Shown here one piece after another: positions 9,862-19,636 of a stretch of 64,000 bases of DNA. Numbering within the stretch: the stretch's first letter is position 1; every line of letters begins with the position of its first letter. This DNA is from CAVQBP01 sp963710745 (GTDB taxonomy: Bacteria > Bacteroidota > Ignavibacteria > Ignavibacteriales > Ignavibacteriaceae). The stretch is from the NCBI GenBank assembly GCA_963710745.1, contig CAVQBP010000019.1:186001-250000 (forward strand). Direction: 5' to 3'. Under the pieces are notes generated by a model that had not been told where the DNA came from, ran no database searches, and saw only the letters and a program-made list of their open reading frames with translations. The position numbers were made by a program, and so were the translations under genes.

Positions 9862-10097
9862 GAAGACAAAGTTATCTATAACAAAATCATTATCTATTCG
9901 TGAAAAATCTTCATTTTTAAGTGAACCTGGCTAATTGTTAAAAAAAATTAATCTGCTTAATCCGCAAGTTCTTCATTTTTGTGACTTAGTACCTACAAAA
10001 GTAGGCAGTTTATCATTAAAATTATTTTTAGATAAAAAAAATTTAATAAGATAAAATGCTTTCCCTCCGAGAGGAATCAAATTTAAAGGAGACTAAA

Positions 10098-12809
10098 ATG
10101 TTTAGTATTCATCCGAAGAAAAATACCTGCTCCCTCACTTTCCAAAATTATTTCAGGTATTTTTTCTTCTTTTTATTATCAATAATAATCTTACCCGTTA
10201 ACGCCGAAACAAATTCAAAATTAGAAAATAATGTATTAAGGGATACACTTTCAAACGGATTAAGAGTTATTATAGTTAAAAATTCTTTAGCGCCTGTAGT
10301 TACAACAGAAATAAATTATTTAGCCGGGGCTACTGAAGTTCCTGAAGGATTTCCCGGCACTGCACATGCAACCGAACATATGATGTTCCGCGGCAGCAAA
10401 GGATTAAGCGCAAACCAATTGAATGATATTAGTGCTGCCTTAGGTGGAGATTATAATGCAGATACTCAGCACGATGTAACTCAATATTTTTTTACAATTC
10501 CGGCCGAGGATCTTGATATAGCAATGCACATTGAAGCATTAAGAATGAAATCTCTTTTGTGTACGGATTCATCATGGAAAAATGAAAGAGGTGCAATAGA
10601 ACAGGAAGTGGCTAATGACCTGTCAAATCCCGTATATGTTTTTTATACAAAATTAATGAAGGCTTTATTTAGCGGAACACCCTACGCAAATACCGGGCTG
10701 GGAACCAGACCTTCTTTTAATAAAACTACGGCTTCAATGTTGAAAAAATTCCATGATACCTGGTATGCTCCGAACAATGCTGTGTTTATTATTGTTGGCG
10801 ATATAGATCCCCGGGAAACACTTAATAAAGTAAAAACACTTTTTGGAAATATTCCAAGGAAAAAACTTCCTGAGAAACCCGAACTAAATCTTCAGCCTGT
10901 GAAATCCGATACATTAGATCTTACTACAGATACTCCTTATGGTTACACACTCACATCTTTTAGAATGCCCGGAACCAAAGACCCCGATTATCCGGCAGCA
11001 CAAATATTAGCTGATGTTTTAAGCAGTCAGCGTGCAGATCTTTATGGATTAGTACCGCAGGGAAAATCTTTATACTCAAGTTTTGAACTCGATGGAATGC
11101 CGCGGGCAGGTATGTCTTTTGCCTATGGAATATTCCCAAGGGGAGGAGATGCTCATAAATTAATGAAAGAAACAAATGATATAATTGCAAATTATGTAAA
11201 GAATGGTTTACCGCCAGACCTTGTGCTCGCTGCCAAAAATCATGAGATTGCAGATGCCGAATTCCAAAAGAATTCCATTTCCGGTTTGGCTAATGTATGG
11301 TCTGATGCAGTGGCAAATAATGGTAAAGAATCACCGGATGCTGAGTTAGAGATGCTTAAGAAAGTTACTGTACAGGATGTTAACAGGGTCGCAAAAATAT
11401 ATTTGGATTTGAACCATGCAATTTTTGCAATCTTAACTCCCGAACCATCAGGTAAACCAATTACACGAAGCAGTTTTGGGGGGGCAGAATCTTTTGCACC
11501 GAAAAACCCGATGGAAGTAGAACTGCCTGATTGGGCAAGTACAGCGATGGCTCGTTTAAAGGTTCCGAAATCGGTTGTAAACCCAATAGTAGATACACTT
11601 AGCAACGGCATAAAATTAATTATCCAGCCGGAGTCTATCAGCAATACAGTGAGTGTGTACGGCGAAGTAAAAAACAATTCTGATCTCGAAACCCCGGAAG
11701 GCAAGTATGGCGTTGATAATGTATTATCGCAGCTATTTTCTTATGGTACAACGACTTATAACAGACTGGCATTCCAAAAAGAACTCGATGATATCGGTGC
11801 AAACGAGAATGCAGGCACCGGATTCTCACTTCAGGTTTTAACCGACCATTTTGAAAGGGGAGTTCAGCTTCTTGCAGATAATTTATTACATCCTGCCCTG
11901 CCTGAGCAAGCATTCAAAGTTGTTCAGATGCAAACAGCAAAAGAAGTTGCCGGTGAACTTGAGAGTCCGGACTATTTAAAAAACAAAGCACTATGGGATG
12001 CTTTATTGCCGAAGGGGGATCCGCAGCTGAGGCACAGCACACCCGGATCGGTAGATTCACTTTCAATGCAGGATATTAAAGATTATTATAGTAAAGTTTT
12101 TAGACCTGACCTTACAGCAATCGTTGTAGCCGGAAAAGTCAATCCCGATACGGCAAAAAATGTTATTGAAAAATACTTTGCTGCATGGAACTCACAGGGA
12201 GAAAAACCGCGAACCGAATATTCATCTGTTCCTGATAATAAACCGGCAACCACTAACGTACCGGATAAAAGCAGGGTGCAGGATGAAGTTACGCTTGCAC
12301 AAATACTTCAGTTGACCCGCGATAATCCTGACTATTATGTCTTACAGCTTAGTAACCAGATTTTAACCCGCGAAGTTTTTGCTGCAAGGTTATATAAAGA
12401 TCTTCGTGTAAACACGGGATTAGTTTATTATGTGCATTCAAGCTTTAACATTGGAAAAACCCGATCTTCTTTTCAGGTTATGTACGGCTGTGATCCTCCA
12501 AATGTTTTTAAGGCAAAATCAGTAATAGTCCGTGATTTAAAGGATATACAAAACAGCCCGGTAACGGATAAAGAATTGAGACGTGCGCAGTCTGCAGAGT
12601 TAAGGGATGTTCAGCTTTCCGAATCCAGTGTAAGCAGTATTGGCAGCGGCTTATTGAGCAGGGCAATACATCAGCTTCCGTTAAATGAGCCTACCATCGC
12701 CGCTGAACATTATTTGGAAGTAAAACCTATGGATATTCAGGATGCTTTTAAGAAGTGGATAAGGCCGGATGATTTTGTACTTGTTTCCCAGGGTCCTAAT
12801 CCTAAATAA
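10098..12809 (+). CDS. M16-family zinc protease, double-domain, exported
   Basis: The start is ATG 10098, preceded by AAAGGAG; the longer frame from 10056 lacks a site. An N-terminal hydrophobic run (FFFFLLSIIILPVNA) acts as signal peptide, so the protein works outside the cytoplasm. Residues 90-94 are HATEH, the inverted zinc motif HxxEH of pitrilysin/insulinase-type enzymes, followed by the third ligand region GAIEQEVANDL. The second half (from about 500) repeats the fold without the zinc motif, as usual for 900-residue M16 proteins where the second half closes the chamber. About 903 residues. It stands alone; a 12-bp hairpin follows. Confidence 0.92.
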   Translation: MFSIHPKKNTCSLTFQNYFRYFFFFLLSIIILPVNAETNSKLENNVLRDTLSNGLRVIIVKNSLAPVVTTEINYLAGATEVPEGFPGTAHATEHMMFRGSKGLSANQLNDISAALGGDYNADTQHDVTQYFFTIPAEDLDIAMHIEALRMKSLLCTDSSWKNERGAIEQEVANDLSNPVYVFYTKLMKALFSGTPYANTGLGTRPSFNKTTASMLKKFHDTWYAPNNAVFIIVGDIDPRETLNKVKTLFGNIPRKKLPEKPELNLQPVKSDTLDLTTDTPYGYTLTSFRMPGTKDPDYPAAQILADVLSSQRADLYGLVPQGKSLYSSFELDGMPRAGMSFAYGIFPRGGDAHKLMKETNDIIANYVKNGLPPDLVLAAKNHEIADAEFQKNSISGLANVWSDAVANNGKESPDAELEMLKKVTVQDVNRVAKIYLDLNHAIFAILTPEPSGKPITRSSFGGAESFAPKNPMEVELPDWASTAMARLKVPKSVVNPIVDTLSNGIKLIIQPESISNTVSVYGEVKNNSDLETPEGKYGVDNVLSQLFSYGTTTYNRLAFQKELDDIGANENAGTGFSLQVLTDHFERGVQLLADNLLHPALPEQAFKVVQMQTAKEVAGELESPDYLKNKALWDALLPKGDPQLRHSTPGSVDSLSMQDIKDYYSKVFRPDLTAIVVAGKVNPDTAKNVIEKYFAAWNSQGEKPRTEYSSVPDNKPATTNVPDKSRVQDEVTLAQILQLTRDNPDYYVLQLSNQILTREVFAARLYKDLRVNTGLVYYVHSSFNIGKTRSSFQVMYGCDPPNVFKAKSVIVRDLKDIQNSPVTDKELRRAQSAELRDVQLSESSVSSIGSGLLSRAIHQLPLNEPTIAAEHYLEVKPMDIQDAFKKWIRPDDFVLVSQGPNPK

Positions 12810-12885
12810 TTATTTAGATAAAAGTTATGTAAAAAAAACTTCTTAAATAAATAATCTAAGAAATCAATAGTATTGAAATCCGAGT

Positions 12886-12918
12886 TTGAAGAGAAGATAT
12901 ACAAAGTCTTCTCTTCAA
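12886..12918. terminator. Hairpin between convergent genes
   Basis: TTGAAGAGAAGA and TCTTCTCTTCAA form a perfect 12-bp stem with a 9-base loop in the space between the M16 protease (+) and the phosphoesterase (-). There is no long T run on either side, so intrinsic termination is possible but not certain; the position suggests a two-way transcription barrier. Confidence 0.5.
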
Positions 12919-12966
12919 TCGGCGAATGTGACAATCATATTATTCTCTACCTAATGCATTTTATTT

Positions 12967-13938
12967 TTACTTAAATATATCTTTTATTATATCATCTTTA
13001 ATTCCATACTTTTCTGCATACTTTTGCTGATGTCCCGATTTAGCTAAACCATACATAGCTTCAATAGTTCTTAAGATATTAACGTGAGTGACCCCTTTTC
13101 CTTCGGGATAATTACCCGGAACTATATATGCACCAGCGACGATAGTAGGGATTTTATTTTTTACATCACTGTCAGAACTTTCCGGATCGGTCAAACCTCT
13201 GTATCCGCTTTTGTCATTATTCTCATCAAATGTTATGATTAAAAGACTGTTGTGACTTTTTGCCCATTGATAATAATTATCAATGTTATTCTTCAGCCAG
13301 TCATCTCCGTTAGGTACGCTTATATCGGGAGATTGCGGATCATGCATATCATGAATTAAATTTGGAATTATGAAAACGACTGTAGGAAGCTTATTAAAAT
13401 CATTTGGGAATTGTTTAAATTGAAGATTAACAGAATTTTCTTCTTTATTCCCGTTTGGAATATTTCCGAAACTTATCCACGGGACGTGTTTACGAGCATA
13501 ATGACCGGAATATAGTATTGTGTCGCCGATTGCAGGCAAATCCTCGGAATAACCTTTAAATGAATATCCATTCTTTAAAAGCTGTTCAGCTAAATTTCCC
13601 GATTTAAAAGGATAATTTTTATTATTAACCGAGTTTGGAATTACGTCATTATATCCGACATCCTGATTGCTGCCCGAAAACAACCAGAAATAATTTCCTT
13701 CGCTTGCATGCTCTTCAGCATACATTTGTGTTAAATTTGCACCCTCCTTCTTTAATGAATTAATATAAGGAGCATTATTGTTATTTATAACTTCTTCGTA
13801 ATTCTTATTTTCTTCTAACACAATCACTATATGATCATATTTATGGACAGTTTGCCCCTTTTCCAAATAGCTTTCCGGATTACATAAAAATCCCATACTT
13901 AATAATGAAATAAAGATAATCACTAATATGTACTTCAT
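12967..13938 (-). CDS. Phosphoesterase-family protein (acid phosphatase/phospholipase C-like)
   Basis: The 323-residue protein opens with a hydrophobic export signal (MKYILVIIFISLLSMGF). The mature part starts YDHIVIVLEENKNYEEV, the typical N-terminal motif of the phosphoesterase family (PF04185-like), followed by PYINSLKKEGA, the HASEGNYFWLFSG region, VFIIPNLIHDMHDP and LLIITFDENND, which carry the metal ligands and catalytic residues seen in the AcpA/phospholipase C group. I infer a secreted or periplasmic phosphomonoesterase or phosphodiesterase; substrate unknown. It is transcribed alone and faces the M16 gene. Confidence 0.85.
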   Translation of the reverse strand: MKYILVIIFISLLSMGFLCNPESYLEKGQTVHKYDHIVIVLEENKNYEEVINNNNAPYINSLKKEGANLTQMYAEEHASEGNYFWLFSGSNQDVGYNDVIPNSVNNKNYPFKSGNLAEQLLKNGYSFKGYSEDLPAIGDTILYSGHYARKHVPWISFGNIPNGNKEENSVNLQFKQFPNDFNKLPTVVFIIPNLIHDMHDPQSPDISVPNGDDWLKNNIDNYYQWAKSHNSLLIITFDENNDKSGYRGLTDPESSDSDVKNKIPTIVAGAYIVPGNYPEGKGVTHVNILRTIEAMYGLAKSGHQQKYAEKYGIKDDIIKDIFK

Positions 13939-14578
13939 AATACTTTAATTTTTTAATTAAACATGCTTGATCCTAAAATAAACAAAAACAAATTGCAAGA
14001 ATGTTATTTTTATATTAAGTCTTCTTTAGATACTATTTAATGCGCTTCATATCACGTTTTAAATAATCCATTTATATATCAAACGGGTAAAGTCTTCTGT
14101 CCGTGTTGGGTCATCATAAAAGCTATTATGAATACTAATTGCATAATTTCTTACGAAGTTATCTAAAAAAAAGCAATGGTTAATACTGCGAGTAAAACTA
14201 AGAAATTAATTATCCCGCTAATATCCCACTTAAAGGGAGATACTATTATTGAAACAAAATCATTTTTTAATTTTATTAAATCGGATTTTACTTTAAGAAT
14301 TTCCACTATGACTCATTTTTCAATTTTGCATCTATCTCTAAAATAAAAACTTCTGTCACTATAGCATAATGGCAGGGAATATTGGCTCCAATAAATTACT
14401 CCTTATACCGAAAAAAGATGATTTAAAATATCTTAATATAAAAAGTAAATATGACTAAAGATACAACCAGAAAATAATAACCAAACCACTTATAAAAATC
14501 CTAGATATATGCGAACAAAAGTAAATTATATTTGTTCAATTAAGGATGTTACACTTTACTTCTGGCTGTCTCCTTTTC
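13939..14578. other. Gene-poor intergenic stretch
   Basis: About 640 bp between two minus-strand genes. It is AT-rich and holds no RNA gene, long repeat or family-recognisable coding region that I can see. The only candidate is a 47-codon frame on the minus strand at 14163-14306, listed separately. The 66-codon plus-strand frame at 14509 overlaps the 3' end of the YncE-like gene and is not supported. Confidence 0.6.
14163..14306 (-). CDS. Possible small membrane peptide (47 aa)
   Basis: A GTG-initiated frame reads MEILKVKSDLIKLKNDF in its first part and ends in a clean transmembrane-like stretch, SGIINFLVLLAVLTIAFF. A stop lies three codons upstream, so GTG is the only reasonable start, and no good Shine-Dalgarno is seen. 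The amphipathic basic start followed by one membrane helix resembles small membrane proteins, but chance cannot be excluded in AT-rich DNA. It could also be the end of a decayed gene. Confidence 0.25.
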   Translation of the reverse strand: MEILKVKSDLIKLKNDFVSIIVSPFKWDISGIINFLVLLAVLTIAFF

Positions 14579-15547
14579 TTATCTCTTCAATATCAGCACG
14601 CCGAAATTTTTATTGCCAAGCTTCCCGGGCAGATAAATATTATGTGTTGTTAGATCGAGAGCCATTGTTCTTAAACCTTTTTCTGTTGCGACGTTATCAA
14701 CAACTTTAAACTTTTCAGGAGATTCTTCTTTAATTACAGTTAATGTCCCTTCTCCGTTGGAACTAAATGCAAGGTCAGTTTCAGGATCAAATCCGCATGC
14801 ATCTACATGTCCTCCGATTGGGAGTGTTGTAATTACCTTACCTGATTTTGCATTTACAATTACCATTAATTTATTATCACACCCCGCAAATAAAACATTA
14901 TTCTTTATATCAAAAGCTAAGCCGGAAGGGCTTTCACCCGGAGCTGCCGGCCACGTATGATTTACCTTTAATGTATGAGGATTAAATTCCTGAATTTCAC
15001 TTTTATTCTCAATATTCACATATATCAATCCTTTATTATTCGAAACGCAAAACTCTGGTTTCCCGTCAAGATCCACTGTACCAATAACTTTATTAGTCTC
15101 AGCATTAATTGCTGTTGCGTTTGAACTATGTCCATTCATTGTAAAAATTCTTTTTGTAAAAGGATCATATATAATTGCATCCGGATTTTTTCCGGTTATG
15201 TGTATATTATCAATTGTTTTTAGAGTTTTTAAATCGAAGACAGTTACACTATCACTTCTTCCATTACTGATAAAACCTTTTCCGAATTCATCTGCGAAAG
15301 CTATCCCATGAACTCCATTCAAGTTGGAAATTTCTCCAATAACTTTAGTATTTGTTAAATCGATAACATGAACCTTGTTTCCATGTGATACGAATAATCT
15401 ATGCATTGGAGCATCAACGGCAGTATAATCCCACCAGCCTTCACCGCCGATATTAATGCTGTCTGCTACTTTATAACCTGGTGTTTGTGCCGATATAATT
15501 GCAGTTAGGAAAAAGCTCAAACTGAAAAGAAGAAATATTTTTTTCAT
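14579..15547 (-). CDS. YncE-like YVTN beta-propeller protein, exported
   Basis: The 322-residue protein has a signal peptide (MKKIFLLFSLSFFLTAIISAQ) and seven-bladed propeller repeats of the YVTN/YncE type, for example LFVSHGNKVHVIDLTNTKVI, VTVFDLKTLKTIDNIHITG and TNKVIGTVDLDGKPEF. It lies 58 bp downstream of the TonB-dependent receptor on the same strand, so the two probably share a transcript. In E. coli yncE also sits beside a TonB-dependent receptor gene (yncD/pqqU), which makes a periplasmic partner of the receptor plausible. The ligand is not visible from the sequence. Confidence 0.82.
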   Translation of the reverse strand: MKKIFLLFSLSFFLTAIISAQTPGYKVADSINIGGEGWWDYTAVDAPMHRLFVSHGNKVHVIDLTNTKVIGEISNLNGVHGIAFADEFGKGFISNGRSDSVTVFDLKTLKTIDNIHITGKNPDAIIYDPFTKRIFTMNGHSSNATAINAETNKVIGTVDLDGKPEFCVSNNKGLIYVNIENKSEIQEFNPHTLKVNHTWPAAPGESPSGLAFDIKNNVLFAGCDNKLMVIVNAKSGKVITTLPIGGHVDACGFDPETDLAFSSNGEGTLTVIKEESPEKFKVVDNVATEKGLRTMALDLTTHNIYLPGKLGNKNFGVLILKR

Positions 15548-15605
15548 TTTAACCTCAATTAATTTATGTAAAATACTTGCTGCTAAATGTTAAAAAATTC
15601 TAATT

Positions 15606-18023
15606 TTATTCGCCCGGGTTATTGTTCACATCCTGTGAACTATTATCCGGCTGGTTTTGTTCTTTATAATTATTGAAATTAAATTTTATATTCAGCATTA
15701 CCATCGGCGACTGCCTTGTAAAATAAGAGTGGTTGTAAAAATCGGTTCCCTGGGTAATAAATTCACGTTTTCCGGTATGCAGCAGATCTCTAACCTGCAA
15801 AGTTAAAGACAGGTTCTTGTCCAGAAAATTCTGCTTAACTGCCATGTCTGTAGTAAAAAATCCTTCCCATTTCCCCTGGGCATTTACTGAGGGACTGTAA
15901 TATCTCGTATTTAACTGAAGCTCAGTTGAAGGAGTTATTTTAAATACATTATTATTCTTAATTCTCCAGTTGAAGCTTTCTCTTGCAAATGACTGGTTAA
16001 ATATGGCACCGCTTATTTTATAATCGTAAACATCTCCCATTAAATTAAACTGCCAGAATTCAACAGGATTGAACATAACCATAAATTCTGCTCCAAGAGA
16101 TTGATCAGTTCCAACATTGGCAACAGTCCTAAGAGTTACATTTTCTGCATAAACCGAATTTATGTCCTGTCTTTTATCATGTGTAAAACGATAATAAAAA
16201 TCATTAGAAAAAGAAACTTTACCAAAAAATGTCTGCCAGCCGAGTTCGTAAGAATCAATAAGTTCCGGTTTAACAGATGGATTGCCAATCCGCACATCGT
16301 TTGCATCGAACCATGTATAAAAAGGTTCAAGATCTCCGCCGTCAGGCCTGTCGATTCTTCTGGTATAGCTGGCCATTACCTGAGTTCCTCCGGCAAGATT
16401 ATAAGACGAATGAATTGAAGGAAAATAATCCCACCTGCTTAAAGAGAACTGCTGATCAGTATCGGCTAATTTGACAAGCTGGTATGTGTATTCAGTCCTG
16501 AAACCTGCCTGAATGCCGAGACTGTCCCATTTGTTTGAGAACATTGTGTATGCTGCAAATCTAGTGCGGTTAAAGTCATTTGTATGGCTGTATTGGGATT
16601 GGTAATTATAGAATTTATTTGTTGAATCATAAATGTATAACTTGTTAATATCCTTTTCTAACCGGCTGAAATATTCCATTCCTGCCGAAAAATTTTCCTG
16701 ATTATTAAAAGGCAGTATATAATCCATTTTACCTCTTATTTCACTTTCAGGTCCTTGCTCTGTTGTCTTAGTTCCGTTTATAAGATTGCTGCTTTGTGTA
16801 GCATATGAATTTGATGCCTCATTATTATTTCGATGCCTGTAAAATATTTCGGTTGTAAGCTTATGCCCGTTTTGATTGAAATTATGGATATAATTTGAGT
16901 TCAAATCATAAAAATCTCCTGAATGATCATGATTAGTGTTATTCAGATAATATAACTTTTGAGGATCGGTTCTTGACCATTGGTTGTAATTCAATGTAGA
17001 ATTCCTAAGGAATGACCTTGAACCATACCTTCCGCCTAAAGATAAATTATTACTTTCCCCAAAACCGAAATCTAATCCTCCTCTTACTCCCGATATAGTT
17101 CTTCCCCAAACCATATTGCCGTCCGAATTAAGATATGAAGTATTATCTCCTAATATAAATTGTTTATCTTGGCTGTTTGTACCGGGGAAAAACCGGCGGT
17201 TATAATCAACTCCAAAGTTATAATTGATTGATGGGGTTTTATATTGAAAAATAAAATTGCCTCCGTATTTATCATTTAAACCGCCCATAATATTTACAAT
17301 TCCGCTTAAGCCTAAATTTGAATTTTTCTTAAGAACGATATTAATTATTCCGGCTGTTCCGCTGGCATCATATTTTGCCGATGGATTTGTAATAAGCTCA
17401 ATGTTTTTTATTGAACTTGCAGGTATTTGCTGTAAGGCATCCTGGGCATCCATAACCGAGGGTTTCCCGTTGATCAATACCTGAAAATTTGAACTTCCTC
17501 TTAAGCTGACATTACCATCGATATCCACCCTTACCGACGGGACATTTTCCAGAACATCGGCTGCAGTACCGGACATAGCAGTATTCATTTTACTTACGTC
17601 AATTACTTTTTTATCAAGCTCATAGGTTATTGGTGATCTTTGTCCTTCTACCACAATATTTTGTAAGGTTATTTCCGTTGGTTTTAAATATATATTTCCA
17701 AGATCATGTTTAAGCTTTATCTTTGAAATCCGGATATTATTAAAAACTTTTCTTTCATATCCCATAAAACGTACAAATAAATAATAATTTCCGTAGCCGA
17801 TATTATTTAAATTAAAAATTCCATTTTTGTCGGTTACGGTTCCAGTTATCTGGGAGCTGTCTTTTTGTAGAAAAAGTACTATGTTAGAAAATTCAATCGG
17901 CTGTTTAGTTGCCTGGTCAAAAACTCTTCCTCTGATTGAACCTTTATCTATTAATTCCTGTCCGTATAATAAATCGGTTATAGAAACTAAAAAAATCAAA
18001 ACTATTAATATTTTTTTAATCAT
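15606..18023 (-). CDS. TonB-dependent outer-membrane receptor with carboxypeptidase-like N-terminal domain
   Basis: The 805-residue protein has a signal peptide (to about YGQ at 22), a CarboxypepD_reg domain (about 27-112, IRGRVFDQATKQPIEFSNI ... MGYERK), a plug domain (VLENVPSVRVDIDGNVSLRGSSN ... SAKYDASGTAGIINIVLKK) and a long barrel of the outer-membrane beta-barrel type (GVDYNRRFFPG, ASYTRRIDRPDGGDLEPF). Such proteins import a ligand through the outer membrane with TonB energy; the ligand here is unknown (not a SusC-length protein, and no SusD beside it). An ATGAAAA direct repeat just upstream is shared with the response-regulator gene, which suggests control by the adjacent two-component system. 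Confidence 0.9.
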   Translation of the reverse strand: MIKKILIVLIFLVSITDLLYGQELIDKGSIRGRVFDQATKQPIEFSNIVLFLQKDSSQITGTVTDKNGIFNLNNIGYGNYYLFVRFMGYERKVFNNIRISKIKLKHDLGNIYLKPTEITLQNIVVEGQRSPITYELDKKVIDVSKMNTAMSGTAADVLENVPSVRVDIDGNVSLRGSSNFQVLINGKPSVMDAQDALQQIPASSIKNIELITNPSAKYDASGTAGIINIVLKKNSNLGLSGIVNIMGGLNDKYGGNFIFQYKTPSINYNFGVDYNRRFFPGTNSQDKQFILGDNTSYLNSDGNMVWGRTISGVRGGLDFGFGESNNLSLGGRYGSRSFLRNSTLNYNQWSRTDPQKLYYLNNTNHDHSGDFYDLNSNYIHNFNQNGHKLTTEIFYRHRNNNEASNSYATQSSNLINGTKTTEQGPESEIRGKMDYILPFNNQENFSAGMEYFSRLEKDINKLYIYDSTNKFYNYQSQYSHTNDFNRTRFAAYTMFSNKWDSLGIQAGFRTEYTYQLVKLADTDQQFSLSRWDYFPSIHSSYNLAGGTQVMASYTRRIDRPDGGDLEPFYTWFDANDVRIGNPSVKPELIDSYELGWQTFFGKVSFSNDFYYRFTHDKRQDINSVYAENVTLRTVANVGTDQSLGAEFMVMFNPVEFWQFNLMGDVYDYKISGAIFNQSFARESFNWRIKNNNVFKITPSTELQLNTRYYSPSVNAQGKWEGFFTTDMAVKQNFLDKNLSLTLQVRDLLHTGKREFITQGTDFYNHSYFTRQSPMVMLNIKFNFNNYKEQNQPDNSSQDVNNNPGE

Positions 18024-18064
18024 AATATCTTTTTAAGCTAAAACCTTTAAAATAATTTTCCGAG

Positions 18065-18082
18065 ATGAAAATAAGATGAAAA
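18065..18082 (-). promoter_or_regulatory. Candidate response-regulator operator ahead of the TonB receptor gene
   Basis: ATGAAAATAAGATGAAAA holds two ATGAAAA copies at an 11-bp period, about 42 bp before the receptor start. Read on the gene strand it is TTTTCAT-N4-TTTTCAT, the same architecture as the direct 7-bp repeats with 4-bp spacer bound by OmpR/PhoB-type regulators. The same repeat stands ahead of the nearby response-regulator gene at 20350-20376. Confidence 0.55.
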
Positions 18083-18136
18083 AATTTTATCACAAGCCAA
18101 ATCTGTGAGCCAGGTTAAATCCAAATTGGCGATAGC

Positions 18137-18245
18137 CGTAGATCAAAACTCCAGTCCTGACTTTGCTCAGTTCAGGAGAACTGAGCCACGCAGGACGTTG
18201 CAGTTCGTATCTCCGTAGCTCGTAGATCAGGACTCCAGTCCTGGC
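18137..18245. repeat. REP-like intergenic element with hairpin
   Basis: Two copies of a 25-bp unit with core GTAGATCA..ACTCCAGTCCTG lie at 18137-18161 and 18221-18245. Between them GCTCAGTTC and GAACTGAGC (18165-18186) make a perfect 9-bp hairpin with an AGGA loop. The G+C content is clearly above the surrounding DNA. The element fills the space between the histidine-kinase gene end and the receptor promoter. It looks like a dispersed palindromic element; other copies in the genome are expected but cannot be checked here. Confidence 0.6.
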
Positions 18246-18255
18246 ATTGTTCTAT

Positions 18256-19635
18256 TTATATAGGAAGGATGACTGTAAAGATAGTTGCAACTCCCGGTTT
18301 GCTTTCAACTTTTATTTTCCCACTATGAAGTTCTATGATTTCTTTAGCGATTGCCAATCCTAGACCGCTGCCGCTGATCTCTGCACGTATTTCATCCGAT
18401 CTGAAAAACCTGTTGAAAACAAAAGGTATTTCTGCAGAAGATATGCCCTGACCATTATTAATTATTTCAATTATAACTTTATCTTTTATCCCCTCATTCA
18501 AATTTATTATGATGCTTGAACCTGTATAAGAATATTTTATTGCATTATCGATCAAATTTAAGAAAACACTCCTCAGCTTCTCTTTATCTGCATTTATTTC
18601 AACAGCTTCTTCAATGGATAAATTTATCCGGATATTTTTTTTAACAGCAGCCTGGTTTATAGCTTGTGCACAATCTGCCAGCAATTCATCAATTCGGATG
18701 ATATCCTTTTTTAATTTTGTTTGAGATGCATCAAGCTTGGCAACTGTTAAAAGAGAATTTGTAAGCCTTGTTAAATTTTCGATTTCTGATAGTGCATTTT
18801 TTATGCTTTCTGCAGATTCAGCATCTTTTATTCTTTTCTCCAGGATCTCCAGCTCCGTTTGAATAACGGTTAGCGGAGTTTTAATTTCATGAGATGCATT
18901 AGCAACGAACCTTCTTTGACTTTTAAATGCATTATCTATCCTCTCAATCATCCCGTTTAAAGTTTCTGCCAGCACTCTTACTTCATCATTTGCTTTTGGA
19001 AGTTCTAACCGTTTATCAAGATTTTCACCGGAAATATCTTCGGCTGTTCCTGCCATTTTTGTGATAGGGTTAAATGCTGCTTTTGAAATAAAGTAGGCGG
19101 CGAATCCCGTTATAATTAATCCGGCCGGAATAATAATTAAAAATAAATATAATAACCTGTCAAGCTCTTCAAATACATCATTTGCTAAAGCAGCAGTCTC
19201 TAAAACATAGATTGAATCATTTTCTGTTTCAAACTTACTCCATAGTATATGATATTTATGTTTATGTATCCGTCTTTTTTCATAAGCAAATGAGTTTTCT
19301 GAAAGATTAATTAAATCAGTCGTTTGTATTTTTGAAAGAACCGGATCACTAAGAATGATCTTCCCGGTTATATTGAAAAGTTCAAATCTTTCTCCGCTTA
19401 ATCCCTCGGCCTTAATTGAAGAGAGCTTTTTAATGTCCAAAGATGCATTATCGTCTAACTGATCCTCAATTTCAGAACGTAAAGAAATTGAGTAGCTTTT
19501 CAGATTAGCATTGAGCTTAAGAAAAGCTGCTTCTTTTGTACTATGATAAATTATAGCAGCAAAAATAACGAGCAGTATGCCGAATACAACCGTATATGCT
19601 AAAATTAATTTTGTTTTGATTGTGAAATACTGCAA
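18256..19635 (-). CDS. Sensor histidine kinase of an OmpR-type two-component system
   Basis: The start is taken at TTG 19635, one base after the regulator stop, with AAGGA upstream; the longer frame to 19707 would overlap the regulator by 71 bp. The 459-residue protein has a transmembrane helix at about 9-30, an extracytoplasmic sensor of about 130 residues, a second helix at about 161-183, a HAMP linker, the phosphoacceptor motif ASHEIKTPLTV with His-239, the N box NLIDNAIKYS and the G box GSGLGLAIAKEI. All kinase motifs are intact. It is coupled to the regulator gene in front and points towards the TonB receptor, its likely target. Confidence 0.92.
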   Translation of the reverse strand: MQYFTIKTKLILAYTVVFGILLVIFAAIIYHSTKEAAFLKLNANLKSYSISLRSEIEDQLDDNASLDIKKLSSIKAEGLSGERFELFNITGKIILSDPVLSKIQTTDLINLSENSFAYEKRRIHKHKYHILWSKFETENDSIYVLETAALANDVFEELDRLLYLFLIIIPAGLIITGFAAYFISKAAFNPITKMAGTAEDISGENLDKRLELPKANDEVRVLAETLNGMIERIDNAFKSQRRFVANASHEIKTPLTVIQTELEILEKRIKDAESAESIKNALSEIENLTRLTNSLLTVAKLDASQTKLKKDIIRIDELLADCAQAINQAAVKKNIRINLSIEEAVEINADKEKLRSVFLNLIDNAIKYSYTGSSIIINLNEGIKDKVIIEIINNGQGISSAEIPFVFNRFFRSDEIRAEISGSGLGLAIAKEIIELHSGKIKVESKPGVATIFTVILPI

Positions 19636-19636
19636 C

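Noticed and set aside
11240..11704. 154-codon minus-strand frame inside the M16 protease gene
   Set aside because: Antisense to a well-conserved gene, with low-complexity composition and no motif.
14509..14709. 66-codon frame on the plus strand
   Set aside because: Runs antisense into the 3' end of the YncE-like gene and lacks any domain or signal.
16101..16418. 105-codon plus-strand frame inside the TonB receptor gene
   Set aside because: Antisense shadow of the barrel-coding part, without motifs or ribosome binding site.
18023..18260. Cobalamin or other riboswitch ahead of the TonB receptor
   Set aside because: No B12 box, TPP or other conserved riboswitch core could be found; the structure there is a repeat element and a short direct repeat.
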